64,000 nucleotides of DNA from an uncultured Alphaproteobacteria bacterium (lineage in GTDB: Bacteria > Pseudomonadota > Alphaproteobacteria > RF32 > CAG-239), in assembly GCA_934254675.1 (NCBI GenBank), contig CAKQLP010000003.1, positions 117,233 through 181,232 of the forward strand. Direction: 5' to 3'. Of the stretch, positions 16,689-25,715 are shown piece by piece. Every line of letters begins with the position of its first letter. Within the stretch, counting starts at the first letter, position 1. The notes beneath the pieces are model-generated. The model saw only the letters and a program-made list of their open reading frames with translations, was not told the origin of the DNA and made no database searches. The translations under genes and the position numbers were made by a program.

Positions 16689-17672
16689 ATGTTCTTTTTA
16701 AAAAAAGTAATTCTATGTATTTTATTTGTTATTTTAATGTATTATGGGGGGGCAGGAACCCAAAGTGACAGCACCTCGTTACAGGGAATGGGTTTTGTCA
16801 GTGTTGTGCTCGGGTTTATTGTTTTGTACATTTTATTTAAAATAATGTGGACTGCCATGAGTTTTTTAATGGCTTTTTCTATTATAGGCGGAGTTGTTTT
16901 ATTTATTTTATATTGTTTAGGCATGATTGGAACAAACAATGGTTTAGGCAGATCATTAAACAATGTGTCTAATCTATTTGATTCTGCTCAAGAAAATACA
17001 ATTAATGACCAACAAGAAAAAGTGGCTGATGCGTCAGCCGAACTAGAGCCGATTGGTCTATCTTCCGATAATAACGTGAATGGTGACAACGTTGAGAAAA
17101 CAAAAAATACCGAAGGATTTTTTGGCAAACTTTCAAACCTTTTTACAGGAGATTCAGGTTCAAAACAAATAAAAAATTTTGATCTTTTGGATTATCCGGT
17201 TTTAAGAGGAAAGGCGCATGTTGTCACAGGAAGTGTGTTAAAAATAAAAGGAGTGAATGTTCAGCTGTTGGGCATAGATGCGCCAAATCCGGAACAAACT
17301 TGTTCAAATTCTCGAGGATTATCTTATTCTTGTGGAAAAAAATCTATTACATGGTTGCAAGATTGGTTGCATGGTCAGGTTGTAAAATGTCATATTTTAG
17401 GAAATATTGAGCAACACCGGGCAACCGGTGTCTGTTTTTTAGGGAAATATGACATCGCCGCTGCGGTTGTTAGTGCGGGATGGGCTGTGGCCTATGATAA
17501 AAATACGGATGTATATGAGCCGTATGAACAGCAAGCAAGAGAAAATCTTAAAGGAATGTGGAAAGGGCGATTCTATCGTCCAAGTGATTGGCGTAAGTTG
17601 CAAAAACGCACAGCGGAAGTTAAATTTGAAAGCAATGATTCCGATTGGTTTAATTTTGATGGATGGTTTTAA
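16689..17672 (+). CDS. Membrane protein with C-terminal staphylococcal-nuclease-like domain
   Basis: 327 residues. Two to three TM helices in the first ~80 residues, a flexible linker to ~160, then an SNase-like fold: KIKGVNVQLLGIDAPNPEQTC, ITWLQDWLHGQVV, VVSAGWAVAYD and ARENLKGMWKG. The first catalytic Arg of classical thermonuclease (VRLxGIDAPE) is Gln here and the acidic residue is shifted, so nuclease activity is uncertain. The linker suggests an extracytoplasmic domain. It overlaps tsaE at TAATG. Confidence 0.75.
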   Translation: MFFLKKVILCILFVILMYYGGAGTQSDSTSLQGMGFVSVVLGFIVLYILFKIMWTAMSFLMAFSIIGGVVLFILYCLGMIGTNNGLGRSLNNVSNLFDSAQENTINDQQEKVADASAELEPIGLSSDNNVNGDNVEKTKNTEGFFGKLSNLFTGDSGSKQIKNFDLLDYPVLRGKAHVVTGSVLKIKGVNVQLLGIDAPNPEQTCSNSRGLSYSCGKKSITWLQDWLHGQVVKCHILGNIEQHRATGVCFLGKYDIAAAVVSAGWAVAYDKNTDVYEPYEQQARENLKGMWKGRFYRPSDWRKLQKRTAEVKFESNDSDWFNFDGWF

Positions 17673-18121
17673 TGGAAAAGATTTTTGTTTCACACAGCGA
17701 AGCTGATACAAATGCGTTGGCTGAAAGATTGGCGGAAATAAGCGTACAAGGCGATATTTGGGCTCTGAATGGGACATTGGGAGTTGGCAAAAGTGTTTTT
17801 GCCCGTGCATTTATAAAAAAATTAACCGGCGCCCATGAAGTTCCAAGCCCGACATTTACGTTATTACAAACATATAGTGCCAAGGCATTTGATATTTATC
17901 ATTATGACTTGTACCGATTGGAAAAACCTTCAGAAATTTTTGAATTGGGGGTGGAAGAGGCTTTTTATTCTGGCGTAAGCCTTGTTGAATGGCCGGAGCG
18001 CATGGCGTCTTTTTCTCCGCGCAATATGTGGCAGGTAAAAATAGAAATGGTGCCGGAAGGTCGCAAGATAACAATTTCAACAAATGATGCCGATAAGGAA
18101 AAACGGTTAGAAAATGTTTGA
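17672..18121 (+). CDS. tsaE: tRNA threonylcarbamoyladenosine biosynthesis ATPase TsaE
   Basis: 149 residues. The ATG overlaps the previous stop (TAATG). Walker A is GTLGVGKSVFARAF, followed by PSPTFTLLQTY (switch-like), HYDLYRLEKP and the closing VEWPER, all TsaE-specific. It works with TsaB and TsaD in making t6A37; the TsaC/Sua5 partner is encoded at 45857-46798. It overlaps hprK by 8 nt. Confidence 0.95.
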   Translation: MEKIFVSHSEADTNALAERLAEISVQGDIWALNGTLGVGKSVFARAFIKKLTGAHEVPSPTFTLLQTYSAKAFDIYHYDLYRLEKPSEIFELGVEEAFYSGVSLVEWPERMASFSPRNMWQVKIEMVPEGRKITISTNDADKEKRLENV

Positions 18122-18554
18122 GTTATGCACAATGCACGCCTCTTTTGTGGTGTGGAAAAAAAAAGGAATTCTATTCAGAGGCAAATCCGGTAGCGGCAAA
18201 TCTGAATTGGCGCTAAAATTTATAGAAAACAAAAATGCGGTTCTTGTTGCCGATGATATTGTCTTGTTAGAAAATCGGAAAAATAAGCTTTTTGGCAAGG
18301 TTCCTGAAAATATTGCGGGATTGTTGGAAATTAGAAATGTGGGTATTTCTAATTATAAATATATTCCTGAAGCAGAAATCAGTTTGTTGGTTAATTTGGT
18401 GCAAACAAAACAAAACTTGGAGAGATTTCCAAAAAATAAATCTGAAAATATTTTAGGTGTTGAAATTCCGGCAATAGATTTGTATGCTGACGACATGACA
18501 ATTGTAGAAAAGATTATTGTTAAATTAAAAAATAATCTGATTAATAATAACTAA
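18114..18554 (+). CDS. hprK: Short HPr kinase/phosphorylase (alphaproteobacterial type)
   Basis: 146 residues, only the C-terminal kinase domain, as is normal in alphaproteobacteria. Walker A GKSGSGKSELALKFI, the Asp-rich ADDIVLLE block and IAGLLEIRNVGI (family GxxEVRGxGI) are present. It phosphorylates the PTS protein HPr on Ser in response to metabolite levels. No PTS or two-component chvI/chvG gene adjoins it here; it is sandwiched between tsaE and mlaE. The overlap with tsaE indicates coupling. Confidence 0.9.
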   Translation: MFELCTMHASFVVWKKKGILFRGKSGSGKSELALKFIENKNAVLVADDIVLLENRKNKLFGKVPENIAGLLEIRNVGISNYKYIPEAEISLLVNLVQTKQNLERFPKNKSENILGVEIPAIDLYADDMTIVEKIIVKLKNNLINNN

Positions 18555-18570
18555 GGGTGTTTGGAATAAT

Positions 18571-19362
18571 ATGTTAAAAAAAAATCTGGAAGCGTTTTTG
18601 CAATTGCTGGGAAAACCATTGCTTTCATTTGTTTTGGAATTGGGAGCGTTTACTCGGTTTGTGGCCAAGTCAGTTTATAATTGTTTTGTGCCGCCGTTTT
18701 ATATTAAGCTGTTTGTTACTCAGTTTTTAAACATCGGTTTTTATTCTTTGCCCGTTGTTGGTTTAACAACATTATTTGCCGGTATGGTCATAGCCATCCA
18801 AACATACTCCGGTTTTTCTAAGTTTGGTGCTGAAAGCGCTGTGGCGACAGTTGTTTTGATTTCTGTAACGCGTGAATTGGCACCGGTTTTATCGGCGTTA
18901 ATGGTTGCGGGAAGAATAGGCGCGGCGATGGCGGCAGAAATAGGAACAATGCGTGTAACGGAACAAATTGATGCTTTAGTAACATTGTCGGCCAATCCGT
19001 TCCGTTATTTGATGGCGCCAAGACTTTGGGCCGGAATTGTTGTGATGCCATTGTTGGTATTGTTTGGAGATATTATCGGTATTTTTGGTGGTTATGTTGT
19101 CGGAGTGTATAAGCTTGATTTTAACCCAGCCAATTATATTAATGCCACAATGCAAAATTTACAGGCGATTGATGTTATTTCCGGTATGGTTAAAGCCGGT
19201 GTGTTCGGATTTATAATTTCAATTATGGGATGTTATCACGGCTATCGTTCTAAAGGCGGTGCACAGGGAGTAGGCGAAGCAACAACAAATGCCGTTGTAT
19301 CGTCTTCTATTTTAATTTTGATTTTTAACTATTTGATAACAGAAATCTTTTTTTCTAAATAA
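18571..19362 (+). CDS. mlaE: Phospholipid ABC transporter permease MlaE
   Basis: 263 residues, five or six TM helices. Diagnostic MlaE blocks: FINIGFYSLPVVGLTTLFAG-like N-terminal coupling region, VTRELAPVLSALMVAGRIGAAMAAEIGTM and EQIDAL. The Mla system moves phospholipids between the inner and outer membranes and keeps outer-membrane asymmetry. MlaF follows after 8 nt. The usual third gene, mlaD, is not adjacent. Confidence 0.93.
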   Translation: MLKKNLEAFLQLLGKPLLSFVLELGAFTRFVAKSVYNCFVPPFYIKLFVTQFLNIGFYSLPVVGLTTLFAGMVIAIQTYSGFSKFGAESAVATVVLISVTRELAPVLSALMVAGRIGAAMAAEIGTMRVTEQIDALVTLSANPFRYLMAPRLWAGIVVMPLLVLFGDIIGIFGGYVVGVYKLDFNPANYINATMQNLQAIDVISGMVKAGVFGFIISIMGCYHGYRSKGGAQGVGEATTNAVVSSSILILIFNYLITEIFFSK

Positions 19363-19370
19363 GGAGCGCC

Positions 19371-20123
19371 ATGAGTGACAATAAAATAGAAATACGGAAT
19401 CTCTATAAAGCGTTTGGTAAAAAGAAAGTGCTAGACGGCGTGAATTTAGATATCAAAAAAGGAGAATCTTTGGTTGTTATCGGAGGTTCCGGAACCGGAA
19501 AGTCTGTGTTGATAAAATGTATTCAAGGGTTGTTGACGCCTGATTGTGGCTCCATAAAAATTGATGATGAGGAAACGATTGGCTCCAAGAAAGATATTCA
19601 CGAAAAAATGGGAATGCTTTTTCAGGGAGCGGCGTTGTTTGATAGCTTGAGTGTTTGGGAAAACGTGGCGTTTCGTTTATTGCAAAAAGGTGAAAAATCT
19701 CGTAAACAGGCTAAAGTCTCAGCTATTCGAGTTTTACGTCAGGTTGGGTTGGCTCCGGATGTTGCTGATTTGTCTCCAGCAGAACTTTCCGGAGGTATGC
19801 AAAAACGTGTTGGGTTGGCGCGCGCCATCATCAGTCGTCCCGAAATTATTTTCTTTGACGAGCCGACAACAGGTTTGGATCCTATTATGGCCGATGTGAT
19901 TAATGATTTAATTATTGAATCCGCAAGAGGATTGGGGGCAACCACTTTAACTATTACGCATGATATGGCTTCTGCACGCAAAATTGCTGACAGAATAGCA
20001 ATGTTGTATCAGGGAAAAATAATTTGGTCGGGAACAGTTAAGGAAATGGATAAATCTGAAAATCCGTATTTACAACAATTTATTCATGGAAATTCTCAAG
20101 GTCCAATAAAAATGGAAGTTTAA
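19371..20123 (+). CDS. mlaF: Phospholipid ABC transporter ATPase MlaF
   Basis: 250 residues. Walker A GGSGTGKSVLIK, signature LSGGMQKRVGLARAI, Walker B IIFFDEPTTGLDPI and switch His ITHD are intact. Pairing with MlaE directly upstream identifies the substrate class. The next gene, radA, begins 3 nt later, so mlaD must be elsewhere. Confidence 0.93.
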   Translation: MSDNKIEIRNLYKAFGKKKVLDGVNLDIKKGESLVVIGGSGTGKSVLIKCIQGLLTPDCGSIKIDDEETIGSKKDIHEKMGMLFQGAALFDSLSVWENVAFRLLQKGEKSRKQAKVSAIRVLRQVGLAPDVADLSPAELSGGMQKRVGLARAIISRPEIIFFDEPTTGLDPIMADVINDLIIESARGLGATTLTITHDMASARKIADRIAMLYQGKIIWSGTVKEMDKSENPYLQQFIHGNSQGPIKMEV

Positions 20124-20126
20124 TCA

Positions 20127-21509
20127 ATGATAAAGAAAAACAACAGTTTATTTGTATGTCAAAATTGTGGTGCAACGTATCCGCGTTGGCAAGGAAAGTG
20201 CGATTCTTGTGGCGAATGGAATACAATTGTTGAAGAAGTGCAAAAAAACGATGGTTTTTCAAAGATAAATCCGCGTAAAGAAGGTAAAATCATTGATTTT
20301 GTGCCACTTAAAGGCGAACAAAGCACATATGCCAGATTGCAAACAGGCATAAAAGAAATTGATAGGGTTACCGGCGGCGGTTTAGTCCCAGGGTCTGTTA
20401 TTTTGGTTGGTGGTGATCCCGGAATTGGTAAATCGACTTTATTATTGCAAGTTTGTGCCGGTTTGGCAAATAAAAGCGAGCATTATCCTTGTTATTATAT
20501 TTCAGGCGAAGAAGCTATTGATCAGGTAAGAATCAGAGCCAGTCGTTTGGGATTGGCCGAAAGTCCGGTTAATTTGGCCAGTGCGACAGATGTGCGTAAT
20601 ATTATTGCGACTTTAGAAAAAACTGATGCGGCGGTTGTGATTATTGATTCTATTCAGACAATGTATTTGGATGAGGTGGAGTCCACTCCGGGAAGCGTGG
20701 GACAGGTCAGAGCTTGTGCTTATGAACTGATTAAATTGGCTAAACGTAAGGGATTTGTACTGTTTTTGGTCGGACATGTCACCAAACAAGGGGAAATTGC
20801 CGGTCCGCGGGTGTTGGAACATATGGTTGACACTGTACTCTATTTTGAAGGTGAGCGCGGTCATCATTTTCGGATTTTGCGGGCTGTGAAAAATCGTTAT
20901 GGCGCGACTGATGAAATCGGTGTGTTTGAAATGCAAGATAAGGGATTGGTGGAAGTTGAAAATCCTTCTGCCCTATTTTTAGCCGAAAGACAAGGAAATG
21001 TTTCCGGCTCGTGCGTTTTTGCCGGAATAGAAGGTTCTCGCCCGTTGCTTGTTGAAATTCAGGCTTTGGTAAGTCCAAGTGGCTATTCTACGCCAAAACG
21101 CGCGGTGGTGGGATGGGATTCTAATCGGCTTTCTATGATTTTAGCCGTTTTAGAAGCTCGTTGCAGTATGAATTTCAGTTCGCACGACGTTTATTTAAAT
21201 ATTGCCGGTGGATTAAAAATCACAGAACCGGCGGCTGATTTAGCTGTGGCAATGGCTGTAATTTCATCATTAACGAACAAGCCTTTGCCGGCGGATATGG
21301 TCGTGTTTGGCGAAATTGGTTTATCTGGAGAGATAAGAGCCGTCAGTCAACCAAATTTACGTATGAAAGAGGCGCATAAATTAGGTTTTGTCAGTGCGAT
21401 TGTGCCGCCGTCGTTTGGTAAGGATAAAAAAGAAAAAGGTTCAAAAAATTATGAACTGTCGTGTTATGAAATAGGCAATGTTCATCGTTTGATTAACTGG
21501 TTTAATTAG
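20127..21509 (+). CDS. radA: DNA repair protein RadA/Sms
   Basis: 460 residues. N-terminal zinc finger CQNCGATYPRWQGKCDSCGEWN-like (two CxxC pairs), RecA-type core with GGDPGIGKSTLL (Walker A), the RadA-specific KNRYG motif and a C-terminal Lon-protease-like P domain (GLSGEIRAVSQ). RadA is a hexameric branch-migration helicase in recombination. Followed by cvpA, an order common in alphaproteobacteria. Confidence 0.96.
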   Translation: MIKKNNSLFVCQNCGATYPRWQGKCDSCGEWNTIVEEVQKNDGFSKINPRKEGKIIDFVPLKGEQSTYARLQTGIKEIDRVTGGGLVPGSVILVGGDPGIGKSTLLLQVCAGLANKSEHYPCYYISGEEAIDQVRIRASRLGLAESPVNLASATDVRNIIATLEKTDAAVVIIDSIQTMYLDEVESTPGSVGQVRACAYELIKLAKRKGFVLFLVGHVTKQGEIAGPRVLEHMVDTVLYFEGERGHHFRILRAVKNRYGATDEIGVFEMQDKGLVEVENPSALFLAERQGNVSGSCVFAGIEGSRPLLVEIQALVSPSGYSTPKRAVVGWDSNRLSMILAVLEARCSMNFSSHDVYLNIAGGLKITEPAADLAVAMAVISSLTNKPLPADMVVFGEIGLSGEIRAVSQPNLRMKEAHKLGFVSAIVPPSFGKDKKEKGSKNYELSCYEIGNVHRLINWFN

Positions 21510-21518
21510 GAGCAAAAA

Positions 21519-22340
21519 ATGGAGCAATTAAACAATTTAGATGTGGTCTTTTTGGTGATTGTCGGCGTGTCTGCGCTTGTAGCTTTGGCGCGGGGGGTGA
21601 CAAAAGAGTTGTTGTCTATCACCGGATGGATTTTAGCGGCTGTTTCTGTTTATTATTTATTGCCGATAGTTGATCCGATTACACGAAAATATATTGCATC
21701 CGAAGTGTTGTCAAATTTGATCTCCGGTATGGTTATTTTAATTTTGTTTTGTGTTTTTTGGGTGTTGGCCTCAGACAAAATCAGCACACAGATTCGTTTT
21801 AGCAAATTAAGCGCTCTTGACCGAATTTTAGGCTTTATTTTTGGTATTTTCCGCGGAGTGATAATTGTTATTTTACTCCAAATTATGATTTCATCTTTGA
21901 TTCCGGAAGAGTCTCAGAAAGGTGTTTTTGCAGAATCCAGATACTTTAAATTAGCAGAGGATGCTTCTGGACCAATCAAAAATTTGATACCGGAAAAATG
22001 GTTTGAAAATTTGAAAGCTAAAAGTGAAAGTCTTGGTTTAGGTGCGACAAAACCGGAAGATGAAGAAAAAGCCGAAAATAAAGATAGTTCGGATAAGAAC
22101 GCTGAAAAAACAGAGGATATCTTGAAAAAGGGCGGAGAAGAACTGTTTAATAAATTGGTTCAACCAAAAACGGAGGCAAACGCTGATAAAAGCAAAGACG
22201 GCTATGAAAGTGATGAAACTTCCGATTTGGATAAATTAATGGATGTTTTAGAAGATAAAGTTGTGACAACCGAGGAAAGTTCTGTTCCGGCTAAGGACGA
22301 GTCATCAAAAGAAATTAAGAAAATAGACGAGAATCTATAA
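21519..22340 (+). CDS. cvpA: CvpA-family membrane protein with long charged tail
   Basis: 273 residues. Four TM helices in the first ~130 residues with RGVTKELLSITGWILAA and SALDRILGFIFGIFRGVII, the CvpA signature. The C-terminal ~120 residues are a charged, probably disordered tail (E/K/D-rich), longer than in E. coli CvpA. CvpA homologues affect envelope homeostasis and colicin V export; the molecular role is unclear. Last gene of the run; a terminator follows. Confidence 0.88.
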   Translation: MEQLNNLDVVFLVIVGVSALVALARGVTKELLSITGWILAAVSVYYLLPIVDPITRKYIASEVLSNLISGMVILILFCVFWVLASDKISTQIRFSKLSALDRILGFIFGIFRGVIIVILLQIMISSLIPEESQKGVFAESRYFKLAEDASGPIKNLIPEKWFENLKAKSESLGLGATKPEDEEKAENKDSSDKNAEKTEDILKKGGEELFNKLVQPKTEANADKSKDGYESDETSDLDKLMDVLEDKVVTTEESSVPAKDESSKEIKKIDENL

Positions 22341-22404
22341 GTCATATATCTTGCGTCTAAAGGATATAGCTGTTTCAAAAAAATATAAGTATTTGAATAA
22401 AATA

Positions 22405-22443
22405 TAAAAAATACACTGTTTTTAATAACAGTGTATTTTTTTT
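22405..22443 (+). terminator. Terminator after cvpA
   Basis: ATACACTGTT/AACAGTGTAT hairpin followed by T8. It may also serve the convergent fucO-type gene. Confidence 0.9.
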
Positions 22444-22464
22444 AACAAATGAAAATTTTTAAAC

Positions 22465-23628
22465 TTATTTACCGTAAAAAGCTTTTTTATAAACCTCTAG
22501 AACTAACTCTTTATTGCAGGCACGCGGATTTCCGCCGGTGCAAACATCTGCCATGGCCGCATCGGACAAGGCCTCCAAATCTTCTTCTTTGACATTGATA
22601 TCTTTTAAGGTTTCCGGAATGTTAACATCTTTTTTGAGCTGTTTAACCGCATCAATAGCCGCTTTACGATATTCTTCCTGTGTCATGTTATCAACACCTT
22701 TAACTCCCATTGCGCGGGCAATTTCGCGGAATTTTTCACCGGTGTAAGGAGCGTTAAACTCCATAACATAAGGCAACAGAACAGCGTTGGCTACTCCGTG
22801 CGGTGTGTTATAGAAAGCACTTAAAGGGTGAGCCATACCGTGTACCACGCCTAAGCCGACATTAGAAAAGGCCATACCGGTCATATATTGTCCAAGAGCC
22901 ATATCTTCACGACCTTTCGGGTCATTTTCAACAGCTTTGCGCAACGAGCGTGAGATAATTTCAATTGCTTTTAAGTTCAAAGTGTCGGCCAATTCCCAAG
23001 ACGCCAAAGTTGTATAACCCTCAATGGCGTGAGTAAGGGCGTCCATACCGGTGGCGGCGGTCAAGCCTTTAGGCATTGAAGACATCATTTCCGGATCAAC
23101 AATAGCCACAACCGGAATATCGTGTGGGTCAACGCAAACAAATTTGCGGCGTTTTTCTTCATCGGTAATCACATAGTTAATAGTGGTTTCGGCCGCAGTG
23201 CCGGCAGTGGTGGCAATGGCAATAACCGGAACACTTTTATGTTTGGTCGGCGCAACGCCTTCCAAAGAAACGACATCGGCAAATTCCGGATTATTGATAA
23301 TGATGCCGATTCCTTTAGCGGTGTCTTGTGGAGAACCGCCGCCAATGGCAATCATATAATCTGCTCCGGCTTGTTTGAAGGCTTCGACACCTTCTTTAAC
23401 TACGTTTACGCTCGGATTGGCTTTTACTTTATCATAAACAGCGTAAGCCATATTGTTTTTATCTAGCAAGTCGGTAATTTTTTTCACCACTCCGAATTTT
23501 ACCAAATCGGCATCGGTGACAATAAGAGCTTTTTTGAAGCCGCGGGCTTTAGCCTCGGTGATAACTTCATTTTTAGCACCATAACCATGATAACTTGTTT
23601 CGTTTAACATAAAGCGTTTAGCAGTCAT
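22465..23628 (-). CDS. fucO: FucO-type iron-dependent alcohol dehydrogenase (lactaldehyde reductase)
   Basis: 387 residues. Group III Fe-ADH motifs: AIGGGSPQDTAKGIGI (NAD binding), TTAGTAAETTINYV, and metal ligands in the DALTHAIEG and VHGMAHPLSAFYNTPHG blocks. Long stretches such as VCVDPHDIPVVAIVDPEMM and the CTGGNPR end match what I recall of E. coli FucO more closely than generic butanol or ethanol dehydrogenases. It would reduce L-lactaldehyde to 1,2-propanediol (or a similar aldehyde), regenerating NAD under anaerobiosis. RBS GGAAAC precedes the ATG. No fuc or rha catabolic genes are nearby. Confidence 0.87.
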   Translation of the reverse strand: MTAKRFMLNETSYHGYGAKNEVITEAKARGFKKALIVTDADLVKFGVVKKITDLLDKNNMAYAVYDKVKANPSVNVVKEGVEAFKQAGADYMIAIGGGSPQDTAKGIGIIINNPEFADVVSLEGVAPTKHKSVPVIAIATTAGTAAETTINYVITDEEKRRKFVCVDPHDIPVVAIVDPEMMSSMPKGLTAATGMDALTHAIEGYTTLASWELADTLNLKAIEIISRSLRKAVENDPKGREDMALGQYMTGMAFSNVGLGVVHGMAHPLSAFYNTPHGVANAVLLPYVMEFNAPYTGEKFREIARAMGVKGVDNMTQEEYRKAAIDAVKQLKKDVNIPETLKDINVKEEDLEALSDAAMADVCTGGNPRACNKELVLEVYKKAFYGK

Positions 23629-23714
23629 AATTGTTTCCTTTCATAAAAATTATTAAATACTTATGTTTTAAATATATAGCAAAAACAGTTTATCAATAGG
23701 TTAATTTTTGTCAT

Positions 23715-23742
23715 AAAAAAGCGGCTCATTTAGAACCGCTTT
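23715..23742 (-). terminator. Terminator after tolB
   Basis: AAAGCGG/CCGCTTT stem with a T-run on the minus strand, between tolB and the fucO-type gene. Confidence 0.8.
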
Positions 23743-23767
23743 CAAGGTGTTGTGTTCGCGCCGTCTT

Positions 23768-25090
23768 TTATAACGGAAGCAACGGCGACCAAGCCGGATC
23801 CGATGCTTCGGCCGGAGTCACAATGCGTCGTTCGTTATAACCGGTTAAGTCAATGCTGTATAAGCGCACCGGAGAACCACGGTCTTGGCGGAAATACATC
23901 AGCACACGGCCGTTTGGCGACCAAGTAGGACCTTCAACCAAATAGCCATCGGCCAACAAACGTTCGCCAGAGCCGTCCGGATACATCACGCCGATATAAA
24001 ACGCGCCGTTAGCCATTTTTGTAAACGCAATATAGTCGCCGCGCGGAGACCAAACCGGAGTGGCGTAACGTCCTTTACCAAAGCTGATGCGCTGAACATC
24101 ACTGCCATCGGCGTTCATAACATAAAGCTGTTGATTGCCGCCGCGGTCGGAGTTAAACACAATTTTGCTACCATCCGGCGAATAGCTAGGTGAGGTAGAA
24201 ATTGCGCCGCTGCCATAGGTAATTTGACGGGTTTTACGGGTTTTGATATCCATTTCATAAATATTGGTTGAGCCATGGTTGGCATAGCTTAGCAAAACTT
24301 TTGAACTGTCCGGAGAAAATACCGGAGCAAAAGTCATTCCAGGGAAGTTGCCCAAAACTTGACGGCGGTTGCTGTCTAAATCCAACATATAGACGCGCGG
24401 GCTGTTACCGACATATTCCAAATAGGTGATTTTTTGCATGTTTGGAGAAAAACGCGGGGTTAACACAAGGTTGCGACCATCGGTTAAAAATCTGTGATTT
24501 TCACCATCTTGATCCATCATGGCCAAGCGTTTAATACGTCTGGTGGCGCGTCCTGTTTCGGAAACATAAACCACACGGGTGTTGAAATAGCCTTTGTCAC
24601 CGGTCAAACGTTCATAAATTGCATCGGCGACAACGTGGGCAATTCTGCGCCAATTGCTTTTGGTGGTGGTGAATGATTTACCAATAAGCTGTTGTTCGGA
24701 AGCCACGTCCCACAAACGGAAATCCACCCGTAGTTTTTCTCCCGGAAGTTCGACGATTTGGCTTTGTACCAAGGCTTGTGATTTAATAGCCTGCCAGTTG
24801 ACAAACTTTGGCTGCTGGTCAATAGAAGTTAAGGTTTCAATATAGCTGTTTGTTGGCAAAACCTTAAACAAGCCGCTTCTATCCAAATCGGCGGCCAAAA
24901 CTTCACGAACTTTATCGCCATAGTCGTTGCCGATAATTTTAGTAAAGAAATTGCCATTGTTGCCAATCATTTCCGGAATGGCAATTGGCATCGGGTTGCG
25001 GGTTGCGCCGCGAACGTCAATTTCCAACTCGGCGTGTGCCGGTGAAATCATAAAAGCGAAAAGAGCCGCTAAAACATATTTTAATTTCAT
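23768..25090 (-). CDS. tolB: Tol-Pal system periplasmic protein TolB
   Basis: 440 residues. Signal peptide ending AHAELEI; N-terminal alpha/beta domain with DLDRSGLFKVLP; six-bladed beta-propeller with repeated SPDSSKVLLSY, SPDGSKIVFNSDRGGNQQLYVMN and SPRGDYIAFT blades. TolB links the inner-membrane TolQRA motor to Pal during division. The usual tolQ-tolR-tolA upstream and pal downstream are absent, so the cluster is split here. Confidence 0.95.
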   Translation of the reverse strand: MKLKYVLAALFAFMISPAHAELEIDVRGATRNPMPIAIPEMIGNNGNFFTKIIGNDYGDKVREVLAADLDRSGLFKVLPTNSYIETLTSIDQQPKFVNWQAIKSQALVQSQIVELPGEKLRVDFRLWDVASEQQLIGKSFTTTKSNWRRIAHVVADAIYERLTGDKGYFNTRVVYVSETGRATRRIKRLAMMDQDGENHRFLTDGRNLVLTPRFSPNMQKITYLEYVGNSPRVYMLDLDSNRRQVLGNFPGMTFAPVFSPDSSKVLLSYANHGSTNIYEMDIKTRKTRQITYGSGAISTSPSYSPDGSKIVFNSDRGGNQQLYVMNADGSDVQRISFGKGRYATPVWSPRGDYIAFTKMANGAFYIGVMYPDGSGERLLADGYLVEGPTWSPNGRVLMYFRQDRGSPVRLYSIDLTGYNERRIVTPAEASDPAWSPLLPL

Positions 25091-25253
25091 TGCTTTTACC
25101 CTTAAAATAAGTTAAATTTTTACTGTTTTTACCATATACACATTAGTCAAAATAGTAAAGATAAAAAAGAAATTATGGACATAAATATATGATGTTTTTT
25201 TATTGTTGACAACAATAGGTAATCCGCATAGCTTAAAGCAAAAGGACATTATA

Positions 25254-25715
25254 ATGAAGATAGCAGAATTTAAGACAATTTTACCAAAATATAAAGCCTT
25301 GCTTGGTGTGGATTATGGTTCCAAAAGAATGGGACTGGCGGTTTCGGATTTAGGGCGAAGCATTGCCACGTCATATAAAATATTATATCGCGGCGAGTGG
25401 CAAAAAGACGTGGCGGAACTCAAAAAAATTATCGCTGAAAAAGAAATCGGCGGTTTGGTGTATGGTTTGCCTCTGCAAATGAACGGCGAAGAGGGTGAAA
25501 TTGCCAAAGAAGTGCGCGCTTTTGCCGAAAAGCTGGCGACAGAAATCGATTTGCCGTATATTTTTTGGGACGAACGTTTATCATCTTCTGCTGTTGAAAA
25601 ATTTTTGATAAAAGAAGTCGATATGTCCCGAGGAAAACGGAAAAAAATTTTAGACGCATCTGCCGCCGCTTATATTTTGCAAGGAGCGTTGGACGCAATA
25701 AGCTTTTATCAGTGA
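25254..25715 (+). CDS. ruvX: Putative pre-16S rRNA nuclease / RuvX (YqgF)
   Basis: 153 residues from the ATG preceded by AAAGGAC. RNase H-fold motifs: LGVDYGSKRMGLAVSD (catalytic Asp), GLPLQMNGEEG (family GLP.nmdG) and WDERLSSSAVEKFL (WDERLST), with a C-terminal DASAAAYILQGALD acidic motif. The family processes the 5' end of 16S rRNA. The 3' end overlaps pilin gene B (convergent) by 7 nt. Confidence 0.93.
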   Translation: MKIAEFKTILPKYKALLGVDYGSKRMGLAVSDLGRSIATSYKILYRGEWQKDVAELKKIIAEKEIGGLVYGLPLQMNGEEGEIAKEVRAFAEKLATEIDLPYIFWDERLSSSAVEKFLIKEVDMSRGKRKKILDASAAAYILQGALDAISFYQ

